Notes: a model not told the origin generated them from the letters alone. DNA of 64,000 nt from Franconibacter pulveris DSM 19144 (GCA_000621185.1 KK211221.1:577347-641346), one strand, 5' to 3'; shown: positions 51,830 through 61,402, counted from the first letter of the stretch. Program-made: numbers and translations.

Positions 51830-52874
51830 CACCGTCCCTTCTCCAGGTTTTCATACGTTCTGCGAATTTTAACGTCATAATCGCCGAAGTCGCTGCCGTT
51901 ATAGTTATATGCCATATTGTAAAAGTCCTTATTTACCATTGCCGACAGCAATGCGCTGTTCTTCTTACACAAATGTAAAAAGGCATTTAATTGCTTACCA
52001 GCATTTGCCTTCATATCTTTTAAAAATGAGCTGAGATCTTTATAACCGCACGATTCGTAATTAAAGCCCATTATCTGGAACATTCCCCATGAACACGCTT
52101 TTATCGCAGCATCGGCATCCAGCGCGTAAGCCGCCGCCAGCGTATTCCATGCGGAAGTCTGGTCGATATTGTTTTTTTTCCATTCCGGACCCGCTTTTGA
52201 CACATACCTATAGGACAAAAAAGGTGGGTTTGATCGTATTTTCTTTTAGTGTATTTGCGGAAAATATGCCCTTCATAAGCAATAATCGGCAAATTTAAGG
52301 TATTAAAACCAGACCGACCGCCCGACTCCACAATAGAAAACGCTTTGATGATATTCAATTCAACCCGGCGGTTAAGATTTTCCCAGGCGTTGGTATAGTC
52401 CTGCTCCGTCAGCGACACAGCCCCATCAATGCCGGATGCCATCAGCTTGCTGCGCTCAAGAGTTTCATTTACAACGTTGTAACGCTCTTTTCTCAGGTAG
52501 TCGTTCACCATCTGACGGATGCTGTTTTCATTGGCAGAAGATTGCGTTGGAAATGAGGGAGCAAAAGACGGTTGTCGGGCCGCAACAGGATATTTCATCG
52601 CCGCGGCAATTAATCCACGGAAAGTCTTCCCTTCAGGCTCAATAACCCCATCGGGGTGCTGGAACCGCAAATGAATGGACTGGAATTGACTGATGGTTCT
52701 GATTAGTGTGGGAGAAATCATCCCGTCTTCGGGAATGTCATACTGAATGATGGGCTTGATAAGGTTGAACAGGTATTGAACGATGATGACGTCGCGCTGG
52801 AAGTTGCCTGCTTTACCTGGCGTGCCTACGGCGCTTCTCAATAAAGGTGGCAAGCGCCTGAGAGAATTATCCAT
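51829..52874 (-). pseudogene. Frameshifted peptidoglycan-binding/N-acetylmuramidase effector-like gene
   Basis: Two overlapping frames together make one protein of about 347 residues. Frame 1 starts at 52874, with a peptidoglycan-binding-like region (QRDVIIVQYLFN, residues 27-90) and the start of an N-acetylmuramidase domain (KAFSIVESGGRSGF with catalytic Glu183, then AYEGHIF). At about residue 217 a run of six T (52217-52222) has lost or gained a base. The rest of the domain (SYRYVSKAGPEW ... SWGMFQIMGFNYESCGY) continues in the -1 frame to 51829. As read, frame 1 goes on with unrelated sequence to 52101. The upstream ribosome site is weak. Confidence 0.8.
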
Positions 52875-52924
52875 TTCTTAATGCTCACAGATGAAAACAT
52901 ATACGGTTAGTGGGAAACAGCACC

Positions 52925-53028
52925 TCATGTCGCCAGCAAAAAGCTGATCGCATCCAGCATGCGTTGATACGCCACTTGCGTCGTCTTATCACCAGGATAA
53001 AACTGAAAAAAAGGAATTGTTGAGCAGA
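52925..53028 (-). pseudogene. 3' end of a truncated gene next to ffs
   Basis: About 34 codons with coding character end at 52925 (FFQFYPGDKTTQVAYQRMLD, then AISFLLAT and stop), 50 bp before the muramidase gene on the same strand. The 5' part is missing: the frame runs straight into ffs. It was probably the gene preceding the muramidase and was cut at the ffs junction. I do not recognise the family. Confidence 0.45.
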
Positions 53029-53053
53029 AATGGGTGGGGGCCCTGCCAGCTAC
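53029..53053. repeat. Proximal att-like repeat at the ffs 3' end
   Basis: 25 bases covering the ffs 3' end and 4 flanking bases; the copy at 50940-50963 lacks one G. This one belongs to the intact ffs gene. Confidence 0.85.
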
Positions 53054-53145
53054 ATCCCGGCACACACGTCCTTTGCTTTGGCTGCTTCCTTCCGGACCTG
53101 ACCAGGTAAACAAAGTAGCGTTGCGGGAGAACCAACAGGGCCCCC
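53033..53145 (-). ncRNA. ffs: 4.5S RNA of the signal recognition particle
   Basis: A 113-nt RNA matching E. coli 4.5S RNA (114 nt). Its 5' end GGGGGCCCTGTTGGTTCTCC pairs with the 3' end AGCTGGCAGGGCCCCCACCC. The SRP54/Ffh-binding core GTCAGGTCCGGAAGGAAGCA with its GGAA tetraloop is intact. It guides cotranslational targeting of membrane proteins together with Ffh. A promoter 31 bp upstream would give the usual 5' leader of about 24 nt that RNase P removes. Its 3' end is the target of the adjacent 2.1-kb insertion, yet the gene is complete. Confidence 0.97.
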
Positions 53146-53175
53146 ATTGAGGGCGTCGTTAAACGCGCAGGCGGC

Positions 53176-53204
53176 ATTATGTCGCCTGCCCCCGTCAATT
53201 GCAA
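53176..53204 (-). promoter_or_regulatory. Promoter of ffs
   Basis: On the minus strand TTGCAA (-35) and CATAAT (-10) are 17 bp apart. Transcription about 7 bases downstream would produce a leader of about 23-24 nt before the mature 5' end, as in the E. coli precursor. A GC-rich discriminator-like stretch follows the -10. Confidence 0.78.
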
Positions 53205-53444
53205 GCAAGCCCGCGCCGGATGCCGGTTTATTGCGCAGTGGCGACTGCGCTGAAGGGTTTCCGGCAAGCCAAAATCTCAATCTTCTTTGCTCCCTTCCGC
53301 TTTGCGAGCCGCCTCGCATTGCCTTTATTTACCCCTGTAGCACGCTGCTGTAACATGCTCGCGCCACTGGCAAAATCCAGTGGTCGGGATTTGCAGCCCG
53401 CCAACACAGCCAACCTCTTCCATTCATTACTCAGGACTATGACC

Positions 53445-53651
53445 ATGAAACAAGACTGGCATCGGGCGGACATCATTGCAGCCATCAAGAAATCAGGTTC
53501 TTCGCTTGCCGCGCTCTCTCGTGAAAACGGACTCTCCTCCTCCACCCTTGCTAACGCCCTGTACCGACACTGGCCGAAAGGCGAACAGATCATCGCCGCA
53601 AAAATAAAAACACCGGCCAAAGAGATCTGGCCTTCACGCTACGGTGAATAA
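53445..53651 (+). CDS. Ner/SfsB-like HTH regulator
   Basis: A 68-residue DNA-binding protein of the Ner family (phage Mu Ner, E. coli SfsB/Nlp). The sequence DWHRADIIAAIKKSGSSLAALSRENGLSSSTLANALYRHWPKGE aligns along the whole SfsB HTH domain, but the protein lacks the roughly 25-residue SfsB tail. Starts at 53439 and 53445 are possible; CAGGA is better spaced for 53445. It stands alone, followed by a weak hairpin GCGGCGA/TCGCCGC (53661-53684). Its targets are unknown. Confidence 0.82.
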   Translation: MKQDWHRADIIAAIKKSGSSLAALSRENGLSSSTLANALYRHWPKGEQIIAAKIKTPAKEIWPSRYGE

Positions 53652-53786
53652 AAGCGCTATGCGGCGAACCGCTGGGCTCGCCGCTTTCAGGTTAAGACTT
53701 TTGATGTTTTTGCTAAGCGCGCAGCCAGCCCCTTCCCTCCTCCCCCGCTCCTCACTATCCTTACTGTCTCATCTCACGGAGTGCGA

Positions 53787-54101
53787 ATGATGGATAACCC
53801 GGACAGTTTCCCGATGCGCGTTTATCAGATTGTCGCGGCCATTCCTGAGGGATGCGTGACGACCTATGGCGAAGTGGCAAGGCTTGCGGGCTCGCCGCGA
53901 GCGGCGCGGCAGGTAGGCGGCGTGCTGAAAAGATTACCGGAAGGCAGCCAGTTGCCCTGGCATCGGGTTGTGAATCGCCACGGCGCGATTTCGCTTACCG
54001 GGCCCGATTTACAGCGTCAGCGGCAGGCGCTGCTGTCGGAAGGGGTTCAGGTCTCCGGCAGCGGACAGATAGACCTTGCCCGCTACCGCTGGCGCTATTA
54101 A
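53787..54101 (+). CDS. atl: Alkyltransferase-like protein Atl (YbaZ)
   Basis: A 104-residue alkyltransferase-like protein. It has the MGMT DNA-binding fold (PEGCVTTYGEVARLAGSPRAARQVGGVLKRLP), but the catalytic Cys is replaced by Trp in PWHRVVNRHG. Such proteins bind O6-alkylguanine without repairing it and flag it for nucleotide excision repair. The start at 53787 is set by ACGGAG; E. coli YbaZ is annotated with a longer N-terminus. It is adjacent to ybaY, as in E. coli. Confidence 0.92.
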   Translation: MMDNPDSFPMRVYQIVAAIPEGCVTTYGEVARLAGSPRAARQVGGVLKRLPEGSQLPWHRVVNRHGAISLTGPDLQRQRQALLSEGVQVSGSGQIDLARYRWRY

Positions 54102-54124
54102 AAACGCCTCCGAAGAGGCGTTAA
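54101..54124 (-). terminator. Terminator between atl and ybaY
   Basis: A perfect 8-bp stem AACGCCTC/GAGGCGTT with a CGAA loop gives a TTTTT run on the minus strand, 8 bp past the ybaY stop. On the plus strand the U-run is poor. Confidence 0.8.
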
Positions 54125-54132
54125 TGTTCAAC

Positions 54133-54705
54133 TCAGAACTGCGTGGGAGCCGGAACCGCTGACGAAGGGTTAACCTGCGTTGGCGACGTGCTCGGCACCG
54201 TTGTCGCCGCACCGCCGCCTTCCTGTAACGGGATCGCGGTCTGCTGCACCGGTACCAGGTTCAGGTCGATTTTAGTGCCGCCCTGGGTTACTGCTGGTTT
54301 AACCTGGTCAGTTACCAGAACAATCTTGTTGTCGATGGTGATGGCGGCGCTCAGCAGAATGCGGGCATTCGGCTGTACGTCGGCCGGGTTAAACGGCAAT
54401 ACGAAGCTGAATGGTGCCTGCTTGCCTTCGGTACGTACCGCTTTTTGCGCGATAACACGGGAAGGCGCGTCAGACTGCGAGGCGTCGGCGAGCGTTACGG
54501 TCAGCACGGCATCCGGCGGCAGCGCCACTTTCTGACGGACCCAGACCGTACCGGAGACGTTAGGCTGTTTAATAACCGGCTGTGTCGCCACGCCGGCGGT
54601 GTTCGGATTCGGCGCCGGAACCGCTATGTCCGCGCTTTTATCCTTTGCGCAACCCGCCAGAGCAACCGCAACCGCTAAACCACTTAACATGTGCACGAGT
54701 TTCAT
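54133..54705 (-). CDS. ybaY: Lipoprotein YbaY
   Basis: A 190-residue outer- or inner-membrane lipoprotein of the YbaY family, related to the YscW-type chaperones of secretion systems. The lipobox LAGC ends the signal peptide MKLVHMLSGLAVAVALAGC. The core VSGTVWVRQKVALPPDAVLTVTLADAS and the Ser/Pro/Thr-rich tail ending PSSAVPAPTQF match E. coli YbaY. The start at 54705 is conserved; 30 upstream codons in frame are rejected. Its function in E. coli is linked to glycine/osmotic stress only loosely. Confidence 0.92.
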   Translation of the reverse strand: MKLVHMLSGLAVAVALAGCAKDKSADIAVPAPNPNTAGVATQPVIKQPNVSGTVWVRQKVALPPDAVLTVTLADASQSDAPSRVIAQKAVRTEGKQAPFSFVLPFNPADVQPNARILLSAAITIDNKIVLVTDQVKPAVTQGGTKIDLNLVPVQQTAIPLQEGGGAATTVPSTSPTQVNPSSAVPAPTQF

Positions 54706-54928
54706 TGCGTTCTCCTTATTTTCAATGCACCAGTGAGCGCGATAACTCACCAGAAGTGAGTGGTCAGAACTTGCTTGTCGTGCTAAGTGTGGCACAGGTC
54801 ACTGATTTTCGCCTGGTAATGGGCCGCCATTAAGATAATTCCACCCCTCGGACCAGTTGTGGTTCTACGTTATACTCTCGTTACTTTCCCGGCACCGCTG
54901 TGCTTTCTTTTGCTGTTGAGGACCCGTT

Positions 54929-55789
54929 ATGAGTCAGGCGCTGAGCAACCTACTGGCATTGTTGAATCTGGAAAAAATTGAAGAGGGGCTGTTTCGCGGC
55001 CAGAGCGAAGATTTAGGTCTGCGGCAGGTCTTTGGCGGCCAGGTCGTCGGGCAGGCGCTTTACGCTGCTAAAGAGACCGTGCCGGCGGAACGTCTGGTGC
55101 ACTCTTTCCACAGTTATTTCCTGCGCCCGGGCGACAGTCAGAAGCCGATTGTGTATGACGTTGAAGTGCTGCGCGATGGCAACAGCTTCAGCGCCCGGCG
55201 CGTAGCGGCTATCCAAAACGGCAAACCTATTTTTTACATGACCGCCTCGTTCCAGGCGCCGGAAGCGGGTTTCGAGCATCAAAAAACGATGCCTGCCGCG
55301 CCGTCGCCCGAAGGGCTGAAATCGGAAACCGATATCGCCCGGGCGCTGGAAAAGTTCCTGCCACCGCAGGTGAAAGAGAAGTTCCTTAGCGATAAGCCGC
55401 TCGAAATTCGCCCGGTGGAGTTTCATAACCCGCTGAAAGGACACGTGGCGGAGCCGACGCGCCAGGTGTGGATCCGTGCTAATGGAGCGATGCCGGACGA
55501 TTTCCGCGTGCACCAGTCACTGCTGGGCTACGCCTCCGACTTTAACTTCCTGGTAGTGGCGCTGCAGCCGCACGGCGTGGGCTTCCTGGAGCCAGGCATG
55601 CAGGTGGCGACTATCGACCACTCCATGTGGTTCCACCGTCCGTTCGACATGAACGAGTGGCTGCTCTACAGCGTGGAGAGCACCTCCGCCTCCAGCGCGC
55701 GCGGCTTTGTGCGCGGCGAATTCTGGAGCATGGACGGCAAACTGGTCGCCTCTTCTGTGCAGGAAGGGGTGATGAGGAAGCGCGGTTAA
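54929..55789 (+). CDS. tesB: Acyl-CoA thioesterase II TesB
   Basis: A 286-residue double-hotdog thioesterase that hydrolyses medium- and long-chain acyl-CoAs, including 3-hydroxyacyl-CoAs, in the cytoplasm. Length equals E. coli TesB, and the catalytic triad falls at the same numbers: Asp204, Thr228 and Gln278. A GAGG-type site precedes the ATG, with a TATACT-like -10 about 60 bp upstream. It converges on amtB, with a terminator between. Confidence 0.95.
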   Translation: MSQALSNLLALLNLEKIEEGLFRGQSEDLGLRQVFGGQVVGQALYAAKETVPAERLVHSFHSYFLRPGDSQKPIVYDVEVLRDGNSFSARRVAAIQNGKPIFYMTASFQAPEAGFEHQKTMPAAPSPEGLKSETDIARALEKFLPPQVKEKFLSDKPLEIRPVEFHNPLKGHVAEPTRQVWIRANGAMPDDFRVHQSLLGYASDFNFLVVALQPHGVGFLEPGMQVATIDHSMWFHRPFDMNEWLLYSVESTSASSARGFVRGEFWSMDGKLVASSVQEGVMRKRG

Positions 55790-55902
55790 GTAAGCTGCGA
55801 CGGCGGGCCGCCCTGACGTTCAGGCGCGCCGTTTGCTGGCTGAATATGCGAAACGCCACCGGAAAGACGCTGCGCCACTGGTTTTACCTCTCCCCTGAAA
55901 AT

Positions 55903-55933
55903 AAAAAACCTCCCGCACGCGGGAGGTTTTAAC
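55903..55933 (-). terminator. Terminator of glnK-amtB (bidirectional)
   Basis: AAAACCTCCCGC/GCGGGAGGTTTT form a long perfect stem with A/T runs on both sides. On the minus strand six T residues follow. It lies 17 bp past the amtB stop. Confidence 0.85.
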
Positions 55934-55949
55934 AGGAGAGATGCTCTAC

Positions 55950-57236
55950 TCAAGCGTTGTAGGCATTCTCGCCGTGGCTGTTGACGTCCAGACCTTCGCG
56001 CTCCTGGTCTTCCGGTACGCGCAGACCAACCGTCATATCCGCCAGTTTGTAGCCGATGAACGCCACCACGCCGGACCAGACCACGGTAACCGCAATACTT
56101 TCCAGCTGCACCAGCACCTGGTGACCCATGGTCACGCCTTCTGCGTAACCCACGCCGCCCAGCGAGCTTGCTGCGAACACGCCGGTCAGGATGCAGCCCA
56201 CGATGCCGCACACGCCATGCACGCCGAAGACGTCGCACGGGTCATCAACGCGCAGCCAGCGTTTCAGCATGGTGACGCCCCACAGACCCGCCAGACCCGC
56301 CGCGATACCGACAATCAGAGAGCCGCCGACGCCGATGTAGCCGCAAGCCGGAGTCACACCTACCAGACCCGCGATAGCGCCGGAGCAGGCGCCCAGCAGA
56401 GAAGGCTTGCCGCGCAGCGCCCATTCACCGAAGACCCAGGCGAGAATGGCGGCGGCTGTCGCCACAACGGTGTTCAGGAAGGCCAGACCGGCGATTTCAT
56501 TCGCCGCACTGGCGGAGCCGGCGTTGAAGCCAAACCAGCCAAAGTAAAGGATCGCCGTGCCGATAAAGACCATCGGCAGGTTATGCGGTTTGAACGCTTC
56601 TTTGCCAAAGCCCACGCGTTTACCCACCAGGTAAGCGCCTACCAGGCCCGCCACCGCGGCGTTAATGTGCACAACGGTGCCGCCCGCGAAATCCAGCGCG
56701 CCATGAGAACCCAGCAGGCCGCCGCCCCACACCATGTGGGCGATAGGCACGTAGGAGAGCGTCAGCCATACCACCACGAAAATAAGCACGGCGGAGAAGC
56801 GAATGCGCTCAGCCAGCGCGCCGACAATCAGCCCCACGGTAATACAGGCGAATGAACCCTGGAACGCCACGTGGATGTACTGGTAGAAGCTGCCCATGAG
56901 ATCGGTGATGTTAATGCCCTTCAGCAGGATCCAGTTAAGGTTGCCGAAGAAGCTGCCGCCGGAGCCAAACGCCAGCGAGTAGCCATAAACCACCCAGAGA
57001 ATGCAGACCAGCGCGAAAGTGACGGAGATCTGCGTCAGCATGGAAAGCACGTTTTTACCGCGCAGCAGGCCGCCATAAAAGAGCGCCAGGCCAGGTACGG
57101 TCATAAAGAGCACCAGCGCGGTGCAGATCATCATAAAAGCGTTGTCCGCTTTGTCCGCCACCGCCGGAGCGGCCATGGCAAGGCCGGGCAGAAGCGAAAG
57201 CAGGCCGAGGCCAGATTTCAGTGCTGTGTGTTTCAT
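55950..57236 (-). CDS. amtB: Ammonium transporter AmtB
   Basis: A 428-residue trimeric inner-membrane channel for ammonium. A cleaved signal peptide (cut after GLAMA) is followed by 11 helices. The mature protein keeps the twin-His pore residues (VHINAAVAGL, FGVHGVCG), the periplasmic Phe gate (YQYIHVAFQGSF) and the C-terminal tail REGLDVNSHGENAYNA that binds GlnK. The start at 57236 gives the E. coli length; two upstream ATGs in frame are less well placed. It is cotranscribed with glnK. Confidence 0.96.
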   Translation of the reverse strand: MKHTALKSGLGLLSLLPGLAMAAPAVADKADNAFMMICTALVLFMTVPGLALFYGGLLRGKNVLSMLTQISVTFALVCILWVVYGYSLAFGSGGSFFGNLNWILLKGINITDLMGSFYQYIHVAFQGSFACITVGLIVGALAERIRFSAVLIFVVVWLTLSYVPIAHMVWGGGLLGSHGALDFAGGTVVHINAAVAGLVGAYLVGKRVGFGKEAFKPHNLPMVFIGTAILYFGWFGFNAGSASAANEIAGLAFLNTVVATAAAILAWVFGEWALRGKPSLLGACSGAIAGLVGVTPACGYIGVGGSLIVGIAAGLAGLWGVTMLKRWLRVDDPCDVFGVHGVCGIVGCILTGVFAASSLGGVGYAEGVTMGHQVLVQLESIAVTVVWSGVVAFIGYKLADMTVGLRVPEDQEREGLDVNSHGENAYNA

Positions 57237-57264
57237 CTTTTCCATTCCTGTCACGGTTGGCCAG

Positions 57265-57603
57265 TTACAGTGCCGCTTCGTCGGCTTCGCCGGTACGAAT
57301 ACGAATCACGCGTTGCAGCTCGGCAACGAAAATTTTGCCGTCGCCAATTTTGCCGGTATAGGCAGCTTTACTAATGACATCAATCACTTCATCAAGTTGA
57401 TCGTCTGCAATAGCAACGTCAATCTTCACTTTCGGCAGGAAGTTAACGCTGTATTCGGCACCGCGGTATAACTCGGCGTGGCCCTTCTGGCGACCAAAGC
57501 CTTTCACCTCGGTTACCGTCAGCCCCTGAATGCCAATTGAAGAAAGCGCCTCGCGCACGTCTTCCAGTTTGAATGGTTTGATTACCACGGTAACCAGCTT
57601 CAT
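57265..57603 (-). CDS. glnK: Nitrogen regulatory PII protein GlnK
   Basis: A 112-residue trimeric PII signal protein that binds ATP/ADP and 2-oxoglutarate, and blocks AmtB when nitrogen is plentiful. Tyr51 in the T-loop (ELYRGAEYSVNF) is the uridylylation site. The C-terminal VIRIRTGEADEAAL matches E. coli GlnK. The start at 57603 has GGAGGGG. A sigma-54 promoter and NtrC sites lie upstream. Confidence 0.97.
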   Translation of the reverse strand: MKLVTVVIKPFKLEDVREALSSIGIQGLTVTEVKGFGRQKGHAELYRGAEYSVNFLPKVKIDVAIADDQLDEVIDVISKAAYTGKIGDGKIFVAELQRVIRIRTGEADEAAL

Positions 57604-57654
57604 AAATCCCCTCCAGTCGAATTGGGTAATGGCCGCAGCTAACAACGTTATTAA

Positions 57655-57670
57655 AGCAAGCGGCGTGCCA
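57655..57670 (-). promoter_or_regulatory. Sigma-54 promoter of glnK-amtB
   Basis: On the minus strand TGGCACGCCGCTTGCT matches the -24/-12 consensus TGGCAC-N5-TTGC exactly, 51 bp upstream of glnK. Confidence 0.95.
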
Positions 57671-57776
57671 GGAATGAAAAAGCGGGAGTTTTTGCGCCCG
57701 GCGAGCGGGCATTCATGGAATGAATGAGTAAGAAAAAAGTGTGACCGGGATTCAGATTGTTCCTGGAAAGCAAAAA

Positions 57777-57816
57777 CGCACCATGCTGGTGCAGGGTGCG
57801 TTGCATTTTTGCACCA
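57777..57816 (-). promoter_or_regulatory. NtrC enhancer sites for glnK
   Basis: GCACC-N5-GGTGC (57778-57792) is a perfect dyad of the NtrC consensus, about 107 bp upstream of the sigma-54 promoter. A second, weaker dyad with TTGCA/TGCACC lies at about 57800-57816. Together they form the expected activator platform for nitrogen limitation. Confidence 0.82.
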
Positions 57817-57855
57817 GCAAAGCGAGCGGCCGGTGCGGTGCGTAGTTTTAGTGCA

Positions 57856-59634
57856 TCAGGCGATAAGCGACTCTTCCCGTTCGCTCGCTTCCAGCTCTTC
57901 GCCTGCCAGCTGAAGCTGGTACATCTGCCAGTAGCGCCCTTTCGCGGCGAGCAGCTCCTGATGCGTGCCGCGTTCAACGGCCTGGCCGCGGTGAAGCACC
58001 ATGATCGTATCCGCTTCCACAATGGTGGAAAGACGATGCGCGATGACCACAAGCGTGGTGTGTTCACGGATCGCCGCCAGCGCCTGTTGAATCGCCTGCT
58101 CGGTGCCGGAGTCGATGTTGGCCGTCGCTTCATCGAGAATTAAAATTTGCGGCGTCTCGACTAGCACGCGGGCCATCGCCAGCAGCTGTTTTTGACCGAC
58201 AGAGAGGTTATTGCCCTGTTCGCCAAGGCGGGTGTGGATACCCTGCGCCATGGCGCGCGCCAGCTCCGCCAGCTGTACCGTCTCCAGCGCCTGCCAGACC
58301 TGTTCTTCGCTGATGTCGCGCCCGAGGGTGACGTTGGCGAAAAACGAATCCGCCAGCACCACCGGGTCCTGCTGCACCATCGCCACTCCCTTGCGCAGCG
58401 CGCCATGGCTCAGGCTCTGGAGCGGCCGCCCGTCAAGACGGATTTCGCCGCGCGTCAGCGGGTAATATCCCATCAGCAGGTTCGCGAGCGTGCTTTTACC
58501 GCTGCCGGTATGGCCCACCAGCGCAACGAAATGACGCGACGGAACATGCAGATCGATATCCTGCAAAACCAGACGATCGTCGCGATAAGCGAACGAGACA
58601 TTGTCGACGTCGATCGAACCGCTTTGCAGCGGCCTCTCATCATCGCCGTAGTTCTGGCGCGGCCTGTCCATCAGCTCGAAAACGCGTTCGCCCGCCACCA
58701 CCGCCTGTTGCAGCATCGACTGCTGCGTGGTGAGCTCAATAAGCGGTTCGTTGAGGCGGCCCAGATAGCTGATAAAGGCATACAGCACCCCAACCTCTAT
58801 CGTGCCGACTGACGTAAAGCCGAACAGCATCAGCAACCCGCAGAGCACCAGCGCGGAAAAAAGGCTTAACAGCGGACGCAGCAGGAAACCATCCAGGCGC
58901 AGCGTCTGCATGCGCGCCAGATAGTGCGAATGGCTCGCTTCATTCATCCGTTCGCCAAAGCGCGCCTGCTGGCGAAACTGCTGGATGACGCTCATGCCGT
59001 TGATCACTTCGTTAAAGCCGTCGTTGATATCCGCCAGATAAGCCCGCACCCGGCGCACAATGGGCGTGCTGTAGCGCTGATAAATCAGCATTACAATCAA
59101 CACCGCCGGGAAAATGGTGATAGCCACCAGCGCCATCCGCCAGTCGAGGCTGAACATGGCCACCAGCATCGCGCCCACCAGCGCCGCGCTGCGCAATACC
59201 GTTGCGACAACGGTGACGTAGAGATCGCGGATAACTTCAGTGTCGTTGGTCACGCGGGAGATAAGCTGCCCCACCGGCTGGGTGTCGAAGGCGCCGAGCG
59301 GCTGGCGCAGCGCGGCGTCCATCGCATCGGTGCGAAGTTGCTGCACCACCCCCACCGCCGCTTCGTTAAACAGCAGCGACTGCCAGTAGTGCAGCCCGGC
59401 AGCGAGCAGTTGCAGCAGGAGATAAACCGCCGCCAGCCCGCTGACCAGCGCAAGCGGCATACGATGCTGTGCGACGAGGTTGTCAATAAAGTAGCTGATG
59501 AGCGCCGGGCCGCTGACTTCCGCCGCGGCGGCAACCCACAGCATAACCACCGCCATCGAAAGCGGTTTACGCCAGGGCTTGCCATACGCCAGCAGGCGTT
59601 TTAGCGTCGGCCACAGCTGACCAAAATTACGCAT
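57856..59634 (-). CDS. mdlB: ABC exporter half-transporter MdlB
   Basis: A 592-residue type IV ABC exporter subunit: about 320 residues with six membrane helices, then an ATPase domain. Walker A is GHTGSGKST, the signature is LSVGQKQLL, and Walker B is [12 protein letters not shown], with a conserved catalytic Glu. It pairs with MdlA as a heterodimer of the multidrug/lipid exporter type; the E. coli substrate is not established. Its start overlaps the mdlA end by 8 bases. Confidence 0.94.
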   Translation of the reverse strand: MRNFGQLWPTLKRLLAYGKPWRKPLSMAVVMLWVAAAAEVSGPALISYFIDNLVAQHRMPLALVSGLAAVYLLLQLLAAGLHYWQSLLFNEAAVGVVQQLRTDAMDAALRQPLGAFDTQPVGQLISRVTNDTEVIRDLYVTVVATVLRSAALVGAMLVAMFSLDWRMALVAITIFPAVLIVMLIYQRYSTPIVRRVRAYLADINDGFNEVINGMSVIQQFRQQARFGERMNEASHSHYLARMQTLRLDGFLLRPLLSLFSALVLCGLLMLFGFTSVGTIEVGVLYAFISYLGRLNEPLIELTTQQSMLQQAVVAGERVFELMDRPRQNYGDDERPLQSGSIDVDNVSFAYRDDRLVLQDIDLHVPSRHFVALVGHTGSGKSTLANLLMGYYPLTRGEIRLDGRPLQSLSHGALRKGVAMVQQDPVVLADSFFANVTLGRDISEEQVWQALETVQLAELARAMAQGIHTRLGEQGNNLSVGQKQLLAMARVLVETPQILILDEATANIDSGTEQAIQQALAAIREHTTLVVIAHRLSTIVEADTIMVLHRGQAVERGTHQELLAAKGRYWQMYQLQLAGEELEASEREESLIA

Positions 59635-61402
59635 TTATCGCCTCCTGTTGGTTCTCTTCCGGCGCGTCGTCCAGCGCCGCTTCAAGCTGCTGATAGCGGT
59701 ACATATCGCGATACCAGCCCGGCTGGCTCGCCAGCTGGTCATGCTGACCCCGCTGGGCTACATGACCGTGCTGCAGCACCAGAATTTCGCTCGCTTCGGT
59801 CAGCGCCGAAAGGCGATGGGCGCTGATGATAACCGTACGGTCTTCTCCCCACTGGCGCAGGTTGTGCAGGATCTGGTGTTCCGTGCGCCCGTCCACTGCC
59901 GAAAGCGCGTCATCCAGAATCAGCATCTCCGCGTTCAGCAGCAGAGCGCGGGCAATGGAGATACGCTGCTTCTGCCCGCCGGAGAGCATCACGCCGCGCT
60001 CGCCCACTTCGGTGTCGTACCCCTGCGGCAGGCGCAGAATATCTTCATGCACGCAGGCGAGTTTCGCCACATGTTCAATCTCCTGCTGCGTGGCTTCAGG
60101 CTTGCCGAGGGCGATATTGTTCGCCACCGTGTCAGAGAAGAGGAACGGCGTCTGGTTCACGACGGCCAGCCGGGCGCGCCAGTCATCCAGCCTCAGACGA
60201 GGCAGCGGAATGTCATGAAAGCGAATCTCCCCTTCATCAACATCGAAATGGCGCTGTATCAGCGTTAACACGGTGCTTTTTCCCGCGCCGGTCGGCCCGC
60301 ACAGCCCTAACATCTGCCCCGGTTTCAGGGCGACGTTGAGGTTTTGCAGCGTCGGCTGGGTAGCGCCTGGATAACGGAAGGCGCGGATAGCCACGCGCAG
60401 TTCGCCGCGCCCCGGCGGCGCGCTTTCATCGCCGTCGTGAACCACGGGCGCCTCAGCAAGCATGGCGCGAATGCGGCTGTACGCCGCGCTGCCGCGCTCG
60501 ACGATGTTAAACATCCAGGCCAGCGCCAGCATCGGCCAGATCATCAGGCCCAGATACATCGTGAAGCTGGTGAGCTGGCCGAGCGTCAGCGTGCCGTTCA
60601 TCACCATCCAGCTGCCGCCGCCGATAGCCAGCAGGTTCGCCATGCCGATGGCGATGTAAATGGTCGGGTCAAAGCGGGCATCCACTCGCGCTACCCGCAG
60701 GTTCTTCTGCCCCGTCTCCCGCGCATCTTCGGCGAACAGCGCCGACTGACGGTCTTCCAGGCCGAACGCCTTGATCATGCGGATGCTGGTCATGCTCTCC
60801 TGAGTACGATCGTTAAGCGTTGAAAACGCCGCCTGCGCCGCCTTGAAGCGGTGGTGTAGCTGGTCGCCGTAGCGCTTAATGACAATGGCCATCACCGGCA
60901 TCGGTAGTAATGCCAGCAGCGTAAGCTGCCAGCTTATCTGCGTGCTCATGACTATCAGCACCGCGCAGCCCATCACCAGCGAATCTACCAGCGTTAATAC
61001 CCCTTCGCCCGCGGCAAAGACCACGCGGTCGACATCGTTGGTGGCGCGCGCCATTAAATCGCCGGTGCGGTGGCGTAAGTAGAACTCAGGATGCTGGCGG
61101 CTAAGCTGGCGATAAAAATCGCGGCGCAGCTCTACGGCAAGCTGATAAGACGCGCCGAACAGCAGCACGCGCCAGACGTAGCGCAGCAGATAAACCACAA
61201 TCGCAATCGCCACCATGACGCCTATCCACAGTAAAATCTGCCCGGCGGTGTAGTGGCGTTGGGTGACGCCGTCCACAATAACGCCCACCAGTTTTGGCGG
61301 CACGAGTTGCAAAACGGCGATGATGATAAGCAGGGCTACGGCGCCGAGATAGCGTCGCCACTCCCGGCCGAAGTACCAGCTTAACTGAGCAAATAATCGC
61401 AA
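59627..61402 (-). CDS. mdlA: ABC exporter half-transporter MdlA
   Basis: A 591-residue partner of MdlB with the same layout. Walker A is GPTGAGKST and the signature is LSGGQKQRI. Walker B reads [11 protein letters not shown], with Asp instead of the catalytic Glu. This marks a degenerate ATP site, as is common in one half of heterodimeric exporters. The frame begins with TTG (CAGGA 9 bases upstream), giving the [11 protein letters not shown] start of E. coli MdlA. No better ATG is available. Confidence 0.93.
   Translation of the reverse strand: MRLFAQLSWYFGREWRRYLGAVALLIIIAVLQLVPPKLVGVIVDGVTQRHYTAGQILLWIGVMVAIAIVVYLLRYVWRVLLFGASYQLAVELRRDFYRQLSRQHPEFYLRHRTGDLMARATNDVDRVVFAAGEGVLTLVDSLVMGCAVLIVMSTQISWQLTLLALLPMPVMAIVIKRYGDQLHHRFKAAQAAFSTLNDRTQESMTSIRMIKAFGLEDRQSALFAEDARETGQKNLRVARVDARFDPTIYIAIGMANLLAIGGGSWMVMNGTLTLGQLTSFTMYLGLMIWPMLALAWMFNIVERGSAAYSRIRAMLAEAPVVHDGDESAPPGRGELRVAIRAFRYPGATQPTLQNLNVALKPGQMLGLCGPTGAGKSTVLTLIQRHFDVDEGEIRFHDIPLPRLRLDDWRARLAVVNQTPFLFSDTVANNIALGKPEATQQEIEHVAKLACVHEDILRLPQGYDTEVGERGVMLSGGQKQRISIARALLLNAEMLILDDALSAVDGRTEHQILHNLRQWGEDRTVIISAHRLSALTEASEILVLQHGHVAQRGQHDQLASQPGWYRDMYRYQQLEAALDDAPEENQQEAINA

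Larger units (their letters stand above)
50940..53053. mobile_element. 2.1-kb insertion at the 3' end of ffs carrying an effector-immunity-like pair
   Basis: The segment is bounded by direct repeats of the ffs 3' end (50940-50963 and 53029-53053), the hallmark of site-specific integration at an RNA gene. It is more AT-rich than its neighbours. It carries a candidate immunity gene, a frameshifted N-acetylmuramidase gene and a truncated gene end. No integrase is left inside, so it is either a remnant or was mobilised in trans. Confidence 0.68.

Noticed and set aside
53787-54101. Inactivated O6-alkylguanine methyltransferase
   Set aside because: The missing catalytic Cys (PWHR instead of PCHR) is the defining feature of functional Atl proteins, not damage.
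59627-61402. Broken ATPase site in MdlA (Asp in place of the catalytic Glu)
   Set aside because: One degenerate site is normal in heterodimeric ABC exporters, and the rest of the gene is intact.
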